A DNA stretch of 39,681 bases from Clostridia bacterium (GTDB taxonomy: Bacteria > Bacillota > Clostridia > Oscillospirales > CAG-382), in contig JAFYPA010000019.1 in NCBI GenBank assembly GCA_017560085.1, forward strand, positions 1 to 39,681, in the 5' to 3' direction. The notes below the pieces were generated by a model. That model did no database searches and was not told the origin of the DNA. It worked only from the letters and a program-made list of their open reading frames with translations. Below, piece after piece: positions 8,947 to 19,071 of this stretch. The first letter of the stretch is position 1. The number at the start of each line of letters is the position of its first letter. A program made the translations under genes and the position numbers.

Positions 8947-11900
8947 TTATCCTGCGCTTGTTCCCGCAACGAATACATACATAACAAGCATCGTTCTGTC
9001 CTCTGTCTGAACAAACAGTGTGTACATACCGGTCTCGGAGGCTTCAAGCTTTATTTTTGCATCGGGAGTTGTAAGATTCTTGTATGAGCTTCCCTTCATT
9101 TCTGCGGCCATAAAGTAGCCGGGCTCAAATGCATATGAGAGCTTGTTGCCCTGAGTTTCGGCATTGAGGAATGAAAGCTCAAGCTCCTCACCGTTCCAGA
9201 AGGTTGTCATAGTATCGGGAATGAGAACTGTACCGTTAATTACAGCATATACGTCATCCTCACCGAGAACGGTAAGTGTACGCACAAGATGCGTTGTATT
9301 GCCTGCTATATCCGATACACTGAAGGTTACATCATACTTACCGGGAGTATTTGCGTCAAAGCCCGCGGGATATGCTGCAACAATTCCGGCATCGGTAATT
9401 CCCGAGCCACCCGACTTGTCGTAGTAATCCAAAGCTTCAAAGCCTGCCTTGTCAAATTCGCCGGGCATAACGTAGATGTCCTTATTGCCCTCAAAGGTAA
9501 TTATCGGGGCATCCGTGTCAACAAATCTTACATCAACATACCCTGTTACCGAGTTGTTGGAGGCATCCTTGAGAACATATGACACCTTTCCGTTTTCGGT
9601 TGCGGTAAACTTGATATTGTCATACTGTACGCCGTTCATAATAACATATGAAGGACTGCCGTCAGCCTTGGGATTTGCGGTAATTGTGATTTCCGGAGCA
9701 ACGTTTGTCCATTCGGTAGGATTGCCTGTTACCGTTGCTGTGGGAAGTGTGTCGTCAATTACATTAACCTCGACCGTAAGCTTGTTCATATTGCCTGCGA
9801 GGTCGGAATAGTTAAATGTGTAGGTTCCGTTTTTCATAACGGTATGTCTGAGCGACTGTGATGCACCTACAAGAACAATGGTATCATTTTCAGAGCCCAT
9901 CAGAACATCACCGTCCGACTCAATTTCAAGCTCGATGGTAGCGGCACCGTAGTACGTTATCATCTTGCCTTCCATGTCAATTGCCTTGTTCTTGTGGATT
10001 TCCTTTACTCTGAGCTTCGGCATTATTCTGTCGATGTTTGAAACGCCTGCTACATAGGATATTGACTCGTTTCCGTCATCGTCCATAAATCTGAAGAACA
10101 CGGATGTGTTTTCTGCAAATGTGTATGAGAAATAGGTTGTGTATGTTCCCGCATAATCTCTCAGAATGTCGCCGTTAATATCGTATATCTGATAGTCGGC
10201 ATTTTCCGAAAGAGTGATTACTGCGTCCACATTCTTGTTTGTGGGGGTCTTCTTTGAATACTGGATTGTTGCGGTGGGTGCTACTCTGTCAAGTCCTGAA
10301 ACGGAAAGCTGAACAATAATTGTATTGCCCACTGCGTCCGCAACAGTGACATCCGCATATCCGTTATCCTCAAACACCACATCAATCTTGGCAACGGAAT
10401 TCTCCTTGTCGATATTGGTAATCACCGCATCCGACAGAGTGAATTCGTGAGAATCCGTGTGTCCGCTTACCGATACAACCGTAAGGTTTTCAATATTCTC
10501 ATCAACAATCGTGATTTCAGCTACAGCATAGCTCTTCGCACCCATTCCGGGGCTGTGCAGCTCATACGAAACAGATGCCTCGGGAGGCTGGGTATCAAAT
10601 TCGAATCCGCTTATGTATGCGGTACCGATGTTACCGGAAGGTCCTTCGTATTCGATACTCCATGAGCTTTCGCCTACAAGAACAACGTCCTCTGCAATAA
10701 GCTCACCGTCGATAAACGCCTTTATTGTAAGAGCCTTGCCGTATGCTCTGTCATCATTCACGACATAGGTCTTGTTTGTGAATCTGAAATCGTCGTTGTC
10801 CTCGCTTACATCTTCAATATCAACCTCTTCGCCCTCGTAATAAAGCTTAAGGTCAATATCCACTGCCTTTTTGTCGATATAGTCAACCGATGCGGGGAGA
10901 TATGTCTTGTTGCCTACCTTATCGGTAACTACAAAGATGAATTCGCCGTTTTCGGTAAATGTGTATGTTTCTTCGTAGTAAAGCTCATCGGGAAGCTCAT
11001 CGACATCATTGATTTCATACATTTCATTGTAATCCAGCTGAACCTCAAATCCTGCGGAGTTGTTATCAATTATATTAACAACAGATACCTTGACATCGGT
11101 ATTGACAGCACTGTTGCTTCCGTAAGGCTTTTCGGGGCTGTATTCAAGAGAGGCTGTGGGAGCTTCGCTGTCGATACAGTCAACAACATAAATCTGAGGA
11201 GCTATGTATTTTTTGGTAGCGTCATCAATGACATAAGGATTGATTACATCGAATTTCAGAACGCAGTTTTCCGTTATATCAACGGTAATCTTGTCATAAA
11301 GCGGAAGCTCATCGTAAATGTCACTTTCAACTGTTTCGCCCTGCGAGCCCTTCGGAGGATTTACGATGTAATACTGGTCGTAAATTTCAACCTCTTCGTT
11401 TTCCTTGTAGCCCGTAAGGTCTACCGTGAGGCGAAGCTTCTTTTCCACTATGTTGTATTCGGGCTCGGGGTTAAGTGCAACAGCACCGTTTGCGGGATAT
11501 GTGCTTTCGTATACTTCACCGTCGTCGGATTCGTAGACATCAACCACTTCAAGCGTTATGTTGTCATAAGGCACGTGAGGAAGTGACGGGTCAATCCACG
11601 TAATCTTAACGGGAACTGCGATTTCCTGACCTGTTTTGTCAAGGAATCTTACGGTTCTGTCGGTATTGTATTTGAAGCGCATATTGTGGTTTGTTGTGTA
11701 AGTCTGATTTACGGTATTGAGATAGAGCTTGCAGTACTTGTCCGCAACTATTGTAGCGGTTCTCATTCTCAGTGCCTTGAGCTGTGCGATAGCGTCAAGT
11801 GCTGCTATGATTTCATCCTCGGTGAGATTTTCTCCGTCCTCTGTGAAGGGATTCATATATTCGCCCGTGCTGAACAGCTCAAGATAGTCGCCAAAGCCCT

Positions 11901-14900
11901 TTTCGTTCAGCTGCTCTACAGTAATATCCTCGCCAATCGGGAAGAGGTATTCTCCCTCGGCTTCTCCCTCTGTAAACAGTGAGAGGTCAATGTCTTCACC
12001 GAAGTTTTCATAGATAAACTCTTCCGTGAGAATCTCACCATAGAAGGGATTTACAAGAATGAGATATTTTTCGTAAGCGGCCTTGCTGTATTCGTCGTAT
12101 GCGGATTCATCGAAGCGTGAAGGGTATGTGAGTACATTCATGGTGTAAATACCAACCTCATCGGCATCGATGCCCGTTTCATCATCGTTTACAATGCCTG
12201 CAGCGGCAAGAGCCTCTGTATCAAGCGAGTAGCTATCTACGATATTTACAAGTCTTGTTCCCTCTGTTACGGTTCTTGTAAAGTCATAGTAGCCGTCGTA
12301 TTCGTCCTCAACGGGATAGAATGCTTCATTGTGCAGGAAGTCGAGAATATCCTTCTGGGGAGTTACGTATTCATATGTGTTTTCGGAGTCGAGAATGCCT
12401 GTGTAGGGGTCAAAGGATGCGCCTGAGGAATAAGCCTTGTGACCCTTGTAAATTTCCTTTTCCTCGGGTGTAAGGTCGTTCTCGTCCTTGTCTCTCAATT
12501 CCTCGAAAAGGGCATTTATATCATCAAAGTCCGTGTGGTTGTTATATGAATAATCAAGCACATATGAGAAGCCTCTTGCTCTTGCTTCGGCTACTGCCTC
12601 CTGCATTGCGGCAATGCTTCCGTCGCCCTCAATGTCATATATTCTGATTGTGGGAATATCTGTCTTGACATTTACAACAACCTCACCGCCGGTAAGAGTA
12701 TCGGGAGTATATGTGGGACCCGAGATAAGCTGTGCACCCTCGGAGGTTGTGGTAATCTGTGTGAGAAGCTTATATTTACTTGTGTTGCCGTGTGAGTCGG
12801 TTGCCCTTGCGTAAACATCGTATGTTCCGTCGGGAATTGCCTTATATTCAAGAGTGTAGACTCCGGCGTTGCCGTAGAATCTTGCCTCGGTGTAGTCTGT
12901 TGTTTCATCACCGAAGTAAGGCTCATCGCTGTTTACATAGGTGGGATTTCCGTCCTCGTCGGGCTCGCCCTCTACCAGCTTATAATATGCATATCCATTG
13001 AAGAAGTCGGTATCCTCAGGCTCCTTGCCCTCCTCGACAATTGCAATTTCCATGCTCATAACATAGCTTTCGTCCGTTGCGGAAACCTTGATTTCACCGT
13101 ACTTCGCCGTACCGCTTGCGGGTGTCTGGGTTGCAGTTGCTTTTCCGATTTTGGGAGCGGTTTCATCATACCAGTCTACCTCAAAGGTCTTTTCGGCGGA
13201 CTTGCCCATAGCATCGGTAACCGTTAAGGTAACCTCTGTGTTTGTTGTTACAAGAACACGGATGCCGCCGAGCATAGTATGCTCTACGCTTACGCCGTCA
13301 CCCTCGGCTTCAACCGTGAAGTCTTCAAAGCGTTCGTGGTTTTCATAGGTGTATTCAAGAATGAAGTCTATTTTATCTCCAACGGTACGCTTTGAGCTGT
13401 ATGTGGGGATTCTGCCCTTGATTTCCGGTGCGGAGCGGTCAATAAGGAATCTTACCTCCTCATACGCCTCGTTGCCTATAACGTCAGAGCCGTGCATTGA
13501 GAATACGTAAACCCAGGGACCGCGGGAATCACTTGTAAGCTGCTCCATTGTGAAGTCGCTTGACACGGGATTCTTATAGGTATATTCGAAGGTATTGGAC
13601 TCTGCGGCACTTGTAAAGTGGCTGAAATTACCGTTCTTTCTGTGGGATACGGTGAGCTTTCCGGAGAAGTTGTCTGTAAGCTTTGCAGAGATGGATTCAA
13701 TATCGGCGAAGCTGCTGATTATATAATAATCGCCCTTGTCAATAACCTCTGCGCCGTCCTTGAATTTAACCTCGATATCGCTGAGCTCGGGAGCGATTGC
13801 ATCTATATAATAAGTGCCGAGCTTTTTGGTTGTTTTATGTCCGAAGTTATCCTCGGCTACTATTTCATAGCTGATGTGCCGTGAGCCCGCAAAATCCTTG
13901 TTGCTTAAGAATTCCTCCTTTACGTTAGAGGTGTAAGTACCCGTAAGAAGCTTCAAATCAACAGTCTTTACAAGCTTGTTATCTATGTAGACATTAAGCT
14001 TGGGATATGCAAGCTCGCTTGCCGAGTATTTGTATTCGGGTACGAACTTTATGTTTCTGTTCTTTACGTATATACCGTTCTTGTAGCTTGCGGCGTTATC
14101 GGTTATATCGTAATCGATGTAGTGGATTTCACTCGCCTGACCTGTACCGGACAGTCTTACTGCGGTGGTTATGGTAGGTGCTGATTTGTCAAAGTAAACG
14201 GTTTTATTGATATTGTAGCAGGAAACGTTTTCGGGATAAAGGGTTGCATAAGCAAAGAATGTATATTCTCCGAAAACAGAGCCGGGAACGAACTGCTGAA
14301 TGATTTTTTCATCCGCAAAGTTAATGCTTGCTATTTCCTTCTCAAAATCGGTGAAGGTTATCTTCTTGTATCTTATGTTGTCCTTATCCTTTGAACCGAT
14401 TACCCACTTATAGTAAAAATCGATTTTGTAGTCTGTTGTCGGCTCGTCACTTATGTGAATCTTGATTTCGTGTGCATCGGAAACAACCTCAGACTCAAGT
14501 GTGGCATACATATTGAGCTTTCTTGTGGCAAGCTCGATGGATTCACTGGGAGTGTAAACCGTGTTGCCCTTGTCATCGGTTGCTCTGTTGCCGAGCGTAT
14601 CGGCATAGGATGCCCAGACTCTCCAGAGCTCTCTTGTGCCCTGATCACCCGTGAAATCTATAATGTTGGGATTTGTATATTTATATGAGGAGCTCAGTGT
14701 GGTTTTGGGAGTATTTCCGAACATTCCCATCGCCTCAACCTTATAAAATACAAGGGGAGCAATCTCGCCTACGCCGTAATCCTTTACATTAAAGGATACT
14801 GTTGCGGAGTTTCCGTCAACTGTGTAGCTTCCGTCCTTGTAGGATGTTTCGGGAGGTGAGTTATCGAGATAGATGCGGATATCCTTTTTGCCGTAGTTGT

Positions 14901-17007
14901 TGGTAGTATTGCCCGCCATATCGGAAACGCTGTATTCAATATACATCTCGGGCAGTTCGCCTTCAAAGGTATCTGCTACCTTAAGTCCGCCGAGGTTTAC
15001 GGCAGAATAAAGTGTGGGAATAGTGTATGCGTAACCAACAGAGGAGCCCGGCATCAGAATGGGAAGCGTGCTCTTGTTGCCATTTTTGTCGTAACCGACA
15101 ACGCTGATTGTAACGCCGTTATTGGAAAGTGCGTTTTCGTCCTCGAACACAAGTCTTGTGTAATCGGGAAGTGCAGTATTCCATGTGGACGAAACATTCT
15201 TTTCCTTGAGAACGGGAGGGCAGGCGTCAACCTTCGGGATTGTGCCGGATTTGAGAGAATCCGCAGAAAGTCCTGTAATTGCCGTTCCGGAGGTTGTGTA
15301 AAGAGGAGAGCCGTTATTGCTAAGGAAATATCCGTCGTTTTCAAGAGTTGTTACTTCGTTCCACATCGAGGTGGAGGGAGTCTGACTCTTGGCATCAAAT
15401 GCGGGATAAACGGTATATGTGGAGCTTGCGGTGTATTTGTTGTTCTTATCGTGAACATACTCAAAGAACATTTCGGTATAAACGTTGTTCTTGATACCGT
15501 AATGATTGCCCGAGCCCTTGTTGTTTCCGACTACTCTTGCGGCTACAAGAGTTGCATATCCGAAAGCATCGTCGTCCTTCATGTGTGTGAAGGGAGTAGA
15601 CAGATTCTTGGAAAGAACAAGCTTAAGCTTTGTGTTTTTATTGAGAGAAGCCTTCTGTATTTCTTCGTCAACAACAATTCTGAAGTAAAGAGGAGTCTCG
15701 GGGCTTGCAAGCGTCGGCTGAAGATTGGGATTACCGGAGCCGCTCTTTACGGTTGTACCAATTAAGCCCTCGGGGAATTTGCCTTCACCGTAAACATATC
15801 CGCCGGTGGGAACCTTTGTGTACTTTGCAGGGAAGTAACCGTTTTCATCGCTCTGCTGATTTGCGAATTTGGTTTTGGTGTCGTCAATTCGCATAACGGA
15901 GTTTTTAAACAAATTGGAAACAGATACGGGCTTGTTGTAATCTATATAGTTGTAGCCGCTGTCTGCTATAACATATCCCTTGGAAACAATTTCACTTGCT
16001 TTACCCGTAGGATTAAGGGATGTGTCAGAGCTTCCGACTACGCAGTCGGAGTTGTCGGTTACCGTATACGTAAAATAAATGGTATCATCGGTGTACTTTG
16101 TATAGTCGGCATAGAACTCCCTTTTCGGATTTTTGCCTCTGTTCTGTATTCTGAGCTTCAGATTGCTTGTCTGACTTTTGTCGAGATAAATCGTTTCGTT
16201 GAACTTTACATAGTAGGTTATCTTGTCGCCGGGGCGTGCAACACGGAAGGTATCCCCTGCGCTGTTTGTCTGTGTTGACAATCTGTTCCAGTTGTAATCG
16301 CCTTCAACTATACCCGCTTCAACGGGCTTCGGAGGAGTTACGTCACGGAAATATACCTTGATGTCATATACGGCACTTCTGTTTTTTGGCTGTGTGCCGA
16401 GACCTGTTCTCTTTGACCAGGCGTTGATTCTCAGATACTTTGTGTTGCTCGGAATCTTAATCCAGCCGGACTCAACTGTACGTCCGCCGTCACACTTTGA
16501 TTCGGGCGAATAGTAGTTGAAGGTTTCGGTTGACTTATTGCTCTGGTAGCCCTTGAGCGAGATACGGCCTGTTTCCTGATTGAAGGTGCCGTTGGCGTTC
16601 TGGGTCTGTGCTACGATTTTAACCTCAACCTGACCTAATTCGACACGCTTTTTAAGCTCGCTGTCAAAGGTAGCCGCAAAATAAACGTCATAGTTGTCAT
16701 AGTCGTTTTTGGGAGTATAAACACCGACTATTCTGTCGCCGTTCATCTTGAATACGGCACCGCCGCTGGATGAAGAATTCTGAACGTATCTGAAATCTCC
16801 AAAGGCGTCATATAACTTACTTCCGTTTCTTACCTTGCCGTTACCGATAGGATTGTCCCATGAGGATTTGGGATAGTCGCTTATCTTTTTTTCGCTTGTT
16901 CCGCCACCGAAATCCATATGGCTTGCGGAAGCTGCCATGGTAAATACCGAAAGCACAAGCATTACGGTAACTGTCACGAATAAAAACAGCTTAAATAACT
17001 TTTTCAT
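8947..17007 (-). CDS. Giant secreted Ig-like repeat surface protein (2686 aa)
   Basis: The start is the ATG at 17007, 6-7 nt after a GGAGGT site and followed by a clear signal peptide (MKKLFKLFLFVTVTVMLVLS, probable cleavage after ASA). The frame stays open upstream to 17286, but that part overlaps the mannosyltransferase gene. The mature protein is a string of Ig-like/cadherin-like beta modules. I count about 13 linker boundaries of the D-x-x-x-P type (DNSPPETSY, DKSAPTITT, DRSAPEIKG, DETAPKIGK, DTDAPIITF), usually preceded by AGN or VGN motifs. Residues about 2496-2580 resemble a DUF5011/HYR-type domain. I see no SLH, LPXTG or C-terminal membrane anchor, so retention would need a partner, perhaps the SLH protein encoded next. 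It lies 20 bp after the mannosyltransferase gene, indicating co-transcription. Function is unknown beyond surface or extracellular structure. Confidence 0.9.
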   Translation of the reverse strand: MKKLFKLFLFVTVTVMLVLSVFTMAASASHMDFGGGTSEKKISDYPKSSWDNPIGNGKVRNGSKLYDAFGDFRYVQNSSSSGGAVFKMNGDRIVGVYTPKNDYDNYDVYFAATFDSELKKRVELGQVEVKIVAQTQNANGTFNQETGRISLKGYQSNKSTETFNYYSPESKCDGGRTVESGWIKIPSNTKYLRINAWSKRTGLGTQPKNRSAVYDIKVYFRDVTPPKPVEAGIVEGDYNWNRLSTQTNSAGDTFRVARPGDKITYYVKFNETIYLDKSQTSNLKLRIQNRGKNPKREFYADYTKYTDDTIYFTYTVTDNSDCVVGSSDTSLNPTGKASEIVSKGYVIADSGYNYIDYNKPVSVSNLFKNSVMRIDDTKTKFANQQSDENGYFPAKYTKVPTGGYVYGEGKFPEGLIGTTVKSGSGNPNLQPTLASPETPLYFRIVVDEEIQKASLNKNTKLKLVLSKNLSTPFTHMKDDDAFGYATLVAARVVGNNKGSGNHYGIKNNVYTEMFFEYVHDKNNKYTASSTYTVYPAFDAKSQTPSTSMWNEVTTLENDGYFLSNNGSPLYTTSGTAITGLSADSLKSGTIPKVDACPPVLKEKNVSSTWNTALPDYTRLVFEDENALSNNGVTISVVGYDKNGNKSTLPILMPGSSVGYAYTIPTLYSAVNLGGLKVADTFEGELPEMYIEYSVSDMAGNTTNNYGKKDIRIYLDNSPPETSYKDGSYTVDGNSATVSFNVKDYGVGEIAPLVFYKVEAMGMFGNTPKTTLSSSYKYTNPNIIDFTGDQGTRELWRVWASYADTLGNRATDDKGNTVYTPSESIELATRKLNMYATLESEVVSDAHEIKIHISDEPTTDYKIDFYYKWVIGSKDKDNIRYKKITFTDFEKEIASINFADEKIIQQFVPGSVFGEYTFFAYATLYPENVSCYNINKTVYFDKSAPTITTAVRLSGTGQASEIHYIDYDITDNAASYKNGIYVKNRNIKFVPEYKYSASELAYPKLNVYIDNKLVKTVDLKLLTGTYTSNVKEEFLSNKDFAGSRHISYEIVAEDNFGHKTTKKLGTYYIDAIAPELSDIEVKFKDGAEVIDKGDYYIISSFADIESISAKLTDNFSGKLTVSHRKNGNFSHFTSAAESNTFEYTYKNPVSSDFTMEQLTSDSRGPWVYVFSMHGSDVIGNEAYEEVRFLIDRSAPEIKGRIPTYSSKRTVGDKIDFILEYTYENHERFEDFTVEAEGDGVSVEHTMLGGIRVLVTTNTEVTLTVTDAMGKSAEKTFEVDWYDETAPKIGKATATQTPASGTAKYGEIKVSATDESYVMSMEIAIVEEGKEPEDTDFFNGYAYYKLVEGEPDEDGNPTYVNSDEPYFGDETTDYTEARFYGNAGVYTLEYKAIPDGTYDVYARATDSHGNTSKYKLLTQITTTSEGAQLISGPTYTPDTLTGGEVVVNVKTDIPTIRIYDIEGDGSIAAMQEAVAEARARGFSYVLDYSYNNHTDFDDINALFEELRDKDENDLTPEEKEIYKGHKAYSSGASFDPYTGILDSENTYEYVTPQKDILDFLHNEAFYPVEDEYDGYYDFTRTVTEGTRLVNIVDSYSLDTEALAAAGIVNDDETGIDADEVGIYTMNVLTYPSRFDESAYDEYSKAAYEKYLILVNPFYGEILTEEFIYENFGEDIDLSLFTEGEAEGEYLFPIGEDITVEQLNEKGFGDYLELFSTGEYMNPFTEDGENLTEDEIIAALDAIAQLKALRMRTATIVADKYCKLYLNTVNQTYTTNHNMRFKYNTDRTVRFLDKTGQEIAVPVKITWIDPSLPHVPYDNITLEVVDVYESDDGEVYESTYPANGAVALNPEPEYNIVEKKLRLTVDLTGYKENEEVEIYDQYYIVNPPKGSQGETVESDIYDELPLYDKITVDITENCVLKFDVINPYVIDDATKKYIAPQIYVVDCIDSEAPTASLEYSPEKPYGSNSAVNTDVKVSVVNIIDNNSAGFEVQLDYNEMYEINDVDELPDELYYEETYTFTENGEFIFVVTDKVGNKTYLPASVDYIDKKAVDIDLKLYYEGEEVDIEDVSEDNDDFRFTNKTYVVNDDRAYGKALTIKAFIDGELIAEDVVLVGESSWSIEYEGPSGNIGTAYISGFEFDTQPPEASVSYELHSPGMGAKSYAVAEITIVDENIENLTVVSVSGHTDSHEFTLSDAVITNIDKENSVAKIDVVFEDNGYADVTVADAVGNTIIVQLSVSGLDRVAPTATIQYSKKTPTNKNVDAVITLSENADYQIYDINGDILRDYAGTYTTYFSYTFAENTSVFFRFMDDDGNESISYVAGVSNIDRIMPKLRVKEIHKNKAIDMEGKMITYYGAATIELEIESDGDVLMGSENDTIVLVGASQSLRHTVMKNGTYTFNYSDLAGNMNKLTVEVNVIDDTLPTATVTGNPTEWTNVAPEITITANPKADGSPSYVIMNGVQYDNIKFTATENGKVSYVLKDASNNSVTGYVDVRFVDTDAPIITFEGNKDIYVMPGEFDKAGFEALDYYDKSGGSGITDAGIVAAYPAGFDANTPGKYDVTFSVSDIAGNTTHLVRTLTVLGEDDVYAVINGTVLIPDTMTTFWNGEELELSFLNAETQGNKLSYAFEPGYFMAAEMKGSSYKNLTTPDAKIKLEASETGMYTLFVQTEDRTMLVMYVFVAGTSAG

Positions 17008-17027
17008 TGATAAACCTCCATAATTTA

Positions 17028-18809
17028 TTATACATACAGATTCCACGTGGGAAGCCATCGCAGGAAGCTGTCGATATATTCTGAATTTACGGGTGTCCCT
17101 CTTATCACGGGGAGAAACATCACAAACACACATACCGCCAAAGCCGTTACAAGACCGATTGCGACATATGAAAGCTTTTTGCTTCTTTCCGTTATATGAA
17201 GGAACATATTTGCTGTGAGAAGAATCATAAATACCGTGCAGGGGTAATAGTGATAGATAAATGCGGGTCTTGCAATAAGCATCCACGGCAGCATCAGGGA
17301 AAAATATCCCGCAAGTAAAAATACCGCCTTTTTATCTTTTTTTGCAATTGCAAGAACAGTGTTTGACAAGACCGCCACGATACCCAGCCACCAGACTATC
17401 GGATTTCCGAAGGTGGAAATTGCTCCCACAGTCTGTGCGTCCGTCCACGCCGAGCAGTAGAATACAGGCTTTATATTGAATGCCCAGGTATACCACTTTG
17501 ATGAATATTCATGTACCATACCCACCGCAGAACCGCCGTGGTGACTTAAAATATTCATCTGGTTTTCCAGAATCGCCGCAAGTCCCGTTTTTCCGTCCGA
17601 TGAAACAAACGGAATATAGGAAAGCACATATATGCAAATCGGAATAAGTACAAAGACCCAGGCACAAAATCCAAAAAGCTTTATACGCTCACGCATTTGC
17701 TCTCCCTTTTTCAGTATTCGCATAACAAGGAAGATTCCCGCGCCTATTGTCGCATATATTGCCGACCATTTCACGGAAAATGCAAGTCCGAAGCTTATTC
17801 CCGAAAGAAGAAGCGATAAATATCCGACCTTTTCTCTTGACAAAGCTATGTATAAGAACATATACATAAGCAAAACAAAGAACACAAGGAAAACATCCAC
17901 CGTTCCGATTCGGCTCTGCACCTGGTGCATAAAGTCAAATGCAAGCAAAAGACCTGCCGATGCCGATATCAACGTATTTTTTGTTACAAGCTTTGCAAAT
18001 AAATACATAGCCGCCACCGTAAGCACTCCGAAAAGTGCACTCATAAAACGCCATCCGAAGGGGTTCATACCGAATAGCCTTATACCTTCGGAAATAAGTA
18101 TTTTTCCGAGTGGCGGATGAGTCCATTCGTATGCCGATTCTCCGTCTATGTATTCCTTGGCTGTTCTCGAATGGAATATCTCATCGAAATACATTCCGTT
18201 TGTGTAATCAGCACGGTCGGGAATTGTTTCTTGCTCATCGAATATGCCGATTTCAAAATCGGACCGTTCAAAGCCGTTATCCGTCTTCAGGAACACAGCC
18301 CCCAGGGAAGCATCGGCGGTCAGTCTCCCCTGCTCCGTCAAAAATCCGAGCTCGCCGATTTCAAGTCGGTTTCCTTCGGCATAAATCACAAGACGCGAGA
18401 TTTTCTGCGACACATCAAGCACATACCACGAATACACATTGTAGTCAGTAACGGTCTTGTGAAGCTCCCTTCCCGCTTCGTCGGTGTAGGATATCATAAG
18501 CTTATCCACGCCGTTGATTTTATTTGAAACGGGATATATCATAAGGCCTTCAACATATGTCGGCTCGTAAAATGCGAATGCCACGGGCGTCTTTGCTACA
18601 TCCGTGGTGTTTTCGGGAGATAATCTGCTTCCGAGTCCCGAAAACAGCATCGCCGAGCACATAAGCACAAGAGCCGTTATAATCGCAAAATCCGCATAAC
18701 CGAATATATATTTTTTACACAAGGCTGATTTTTCTCTGCTTTTTATTGCCGCAAGCACTGCCACCAACAAAAAGACGGCAAGCAACACGGCACAAAGTAT
18801 GAATATCAT
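17028..18809 (-). CDS. Protein O-mannosyltransferase family (GT39) membrane protein
   Basis: This 593-residue polytopic membrane protein has PMT (dolichyl-phosphate-mannose-protein mannosyltransferase) hallmarks: the acidic pair in YFDEIFHSR near residue 208, THPPLGK near 229, then FGWRFMSALFGV and a Gln/Arg-containing DFMHQVQSRIGTVD segment. About ten further hydrophobic helices follow, including the four-helix C-terminal part. PMTs transfer mannose from a polyprenyl-phosphate donor to Ser/Thr of proteins during export. I chose the ATG at 18809, 5 nt after GGAGGA, over the TTG one codon earlier. The family also contains lipid-A and other sugar transferases, so the acceptor is inferred. Position as first gene of an operon with two giant exported proteins, one with a Thr-rich linker, suggests those are the acceptors. 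Confidence 0.85.
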   Translation of the reverse strand: MIFILCAVLLAVFLLVAVLAAIKSREKSALCKKYIFGYADFAIITALVLMCSAMLFSGLGSRLSPENTTDVAKTPVAFAFYEPTYVEGLMIYPVSNKINGVDKLMISYTDEAGRELHKTVTDYNVYSWYVLDVSQKISRLVIYAEGNRLEIGELGFLTEQGRLTADASLGAVFLKTDNGFERSDFEIGIFDEQETIPDRADYTNGMYFDEIFHSRTAKEYIDGESAYEWTHPPLGKILISEGIRLFGMNPFGWRFMSALFGVLTVAAMYLFAKLVTKNTLISASAGLLLAFDFMHQVQSRIGTVDVFLVFFVLLMYMFLYIALSREKVGYLSLLLSGISFGLAFSVKWSAIYATIGAGIFLVMRILKKGEQMRERIKLFGFCAWVFVLIPICIYVLSYIPFVSSDGKTGLAAILENQMNILSHHGGSAVGMVHEYSSKWYTWAFNIKPVFYCSAWTDAQTVGAISTFGNPIVWWLGIVAVLSNTVLAIAKKDKKAVFLLAGYFSLMLPWMLIARPAFIYHYYPCTVFMILLTANMFLHITERSKKLSYVAIGLVTALAVCVFVMFLPVIRGTPVNSEYIDSFLRWLPTWNLYV

Positions 18810-18913
18810 CAAAATCCTCCGTTTATCTGCTGTTCAACCGCATTTATTTTTATGCGGTATTTTCGATCAGTCTTTTTAAAAATTTCCGAAATTTATCCAT
18901 TTTTACAAATAAC

Positions 18914-18919
18914 ATTATA
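18914..18919 (-). promoter_or_regulatory. Probable -10 box of the PMT/giant-protein operon
   Basis: The minus strand carries a perfect TATAAT here, about 105 bp before the PMT start. At 17-bp spacing the -35 position (18937-18942) reads GGTTTT, a poor match, which would fit a promoter needing an activator bound just upstream. Confidence 0.5.
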
Positions 18920-18946
18920 ACATATTTTCTTTTCAAAAAACCGTCC

Positions 18947-18982
18947 TGCGTAAATATTGCCGTTTTTGCGCATATTTTGCCG
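18947..18982. promoter_or_regulatory. Two-copy 20-bp-period direct repeat, candidate LytTR operator
   Basis: TGCGTAAATATTGCCG (18947-18962) and TGCGCATATTTTGCCG (18967-18982) match at 13 of 16 positions, with starts exactly 20 bp apart. LytTR regulators bind paired direct repeats about two helical turns apart. The pair ends 24 bp before the -35 of the response-regulator promoter. On the other strand it lies 4 bp upstream of the weak -35 of the PMT operon. The assignment to the adjacent regulator is inferred. Confidence 0.5.
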
Positions 18983-19006
18983 CAGGAGAATAGTTTTTAT
19001 TTAATA

Positions 19007-19035
19007 TTGACTATTTTGGGCGTTTATGGTATAAT
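19007..19035 (+). promoter_or_regulatory. Sigma-A promoter of the two-component operon
   Basis: TTGACT (19007-19012), a 17-bp spacer and TATAAT (19030-19035) make a near-consensus promoter about 37 bp before the response-regulator start codon. Confidence 0.85.
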
Positions 19036-19071
19036 CAAAAAAAGCATACGACTCTGAAAGGAGTGCAAAAC

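Noticed and set aside
17008..17286. Upstream extension of the 2686-residue protein by 93 codons
   Set aside because: It overlaps the mannosyltransferase gene, and the ATG at 17007 has a strong ribosome site followed directly by a signal peptide.
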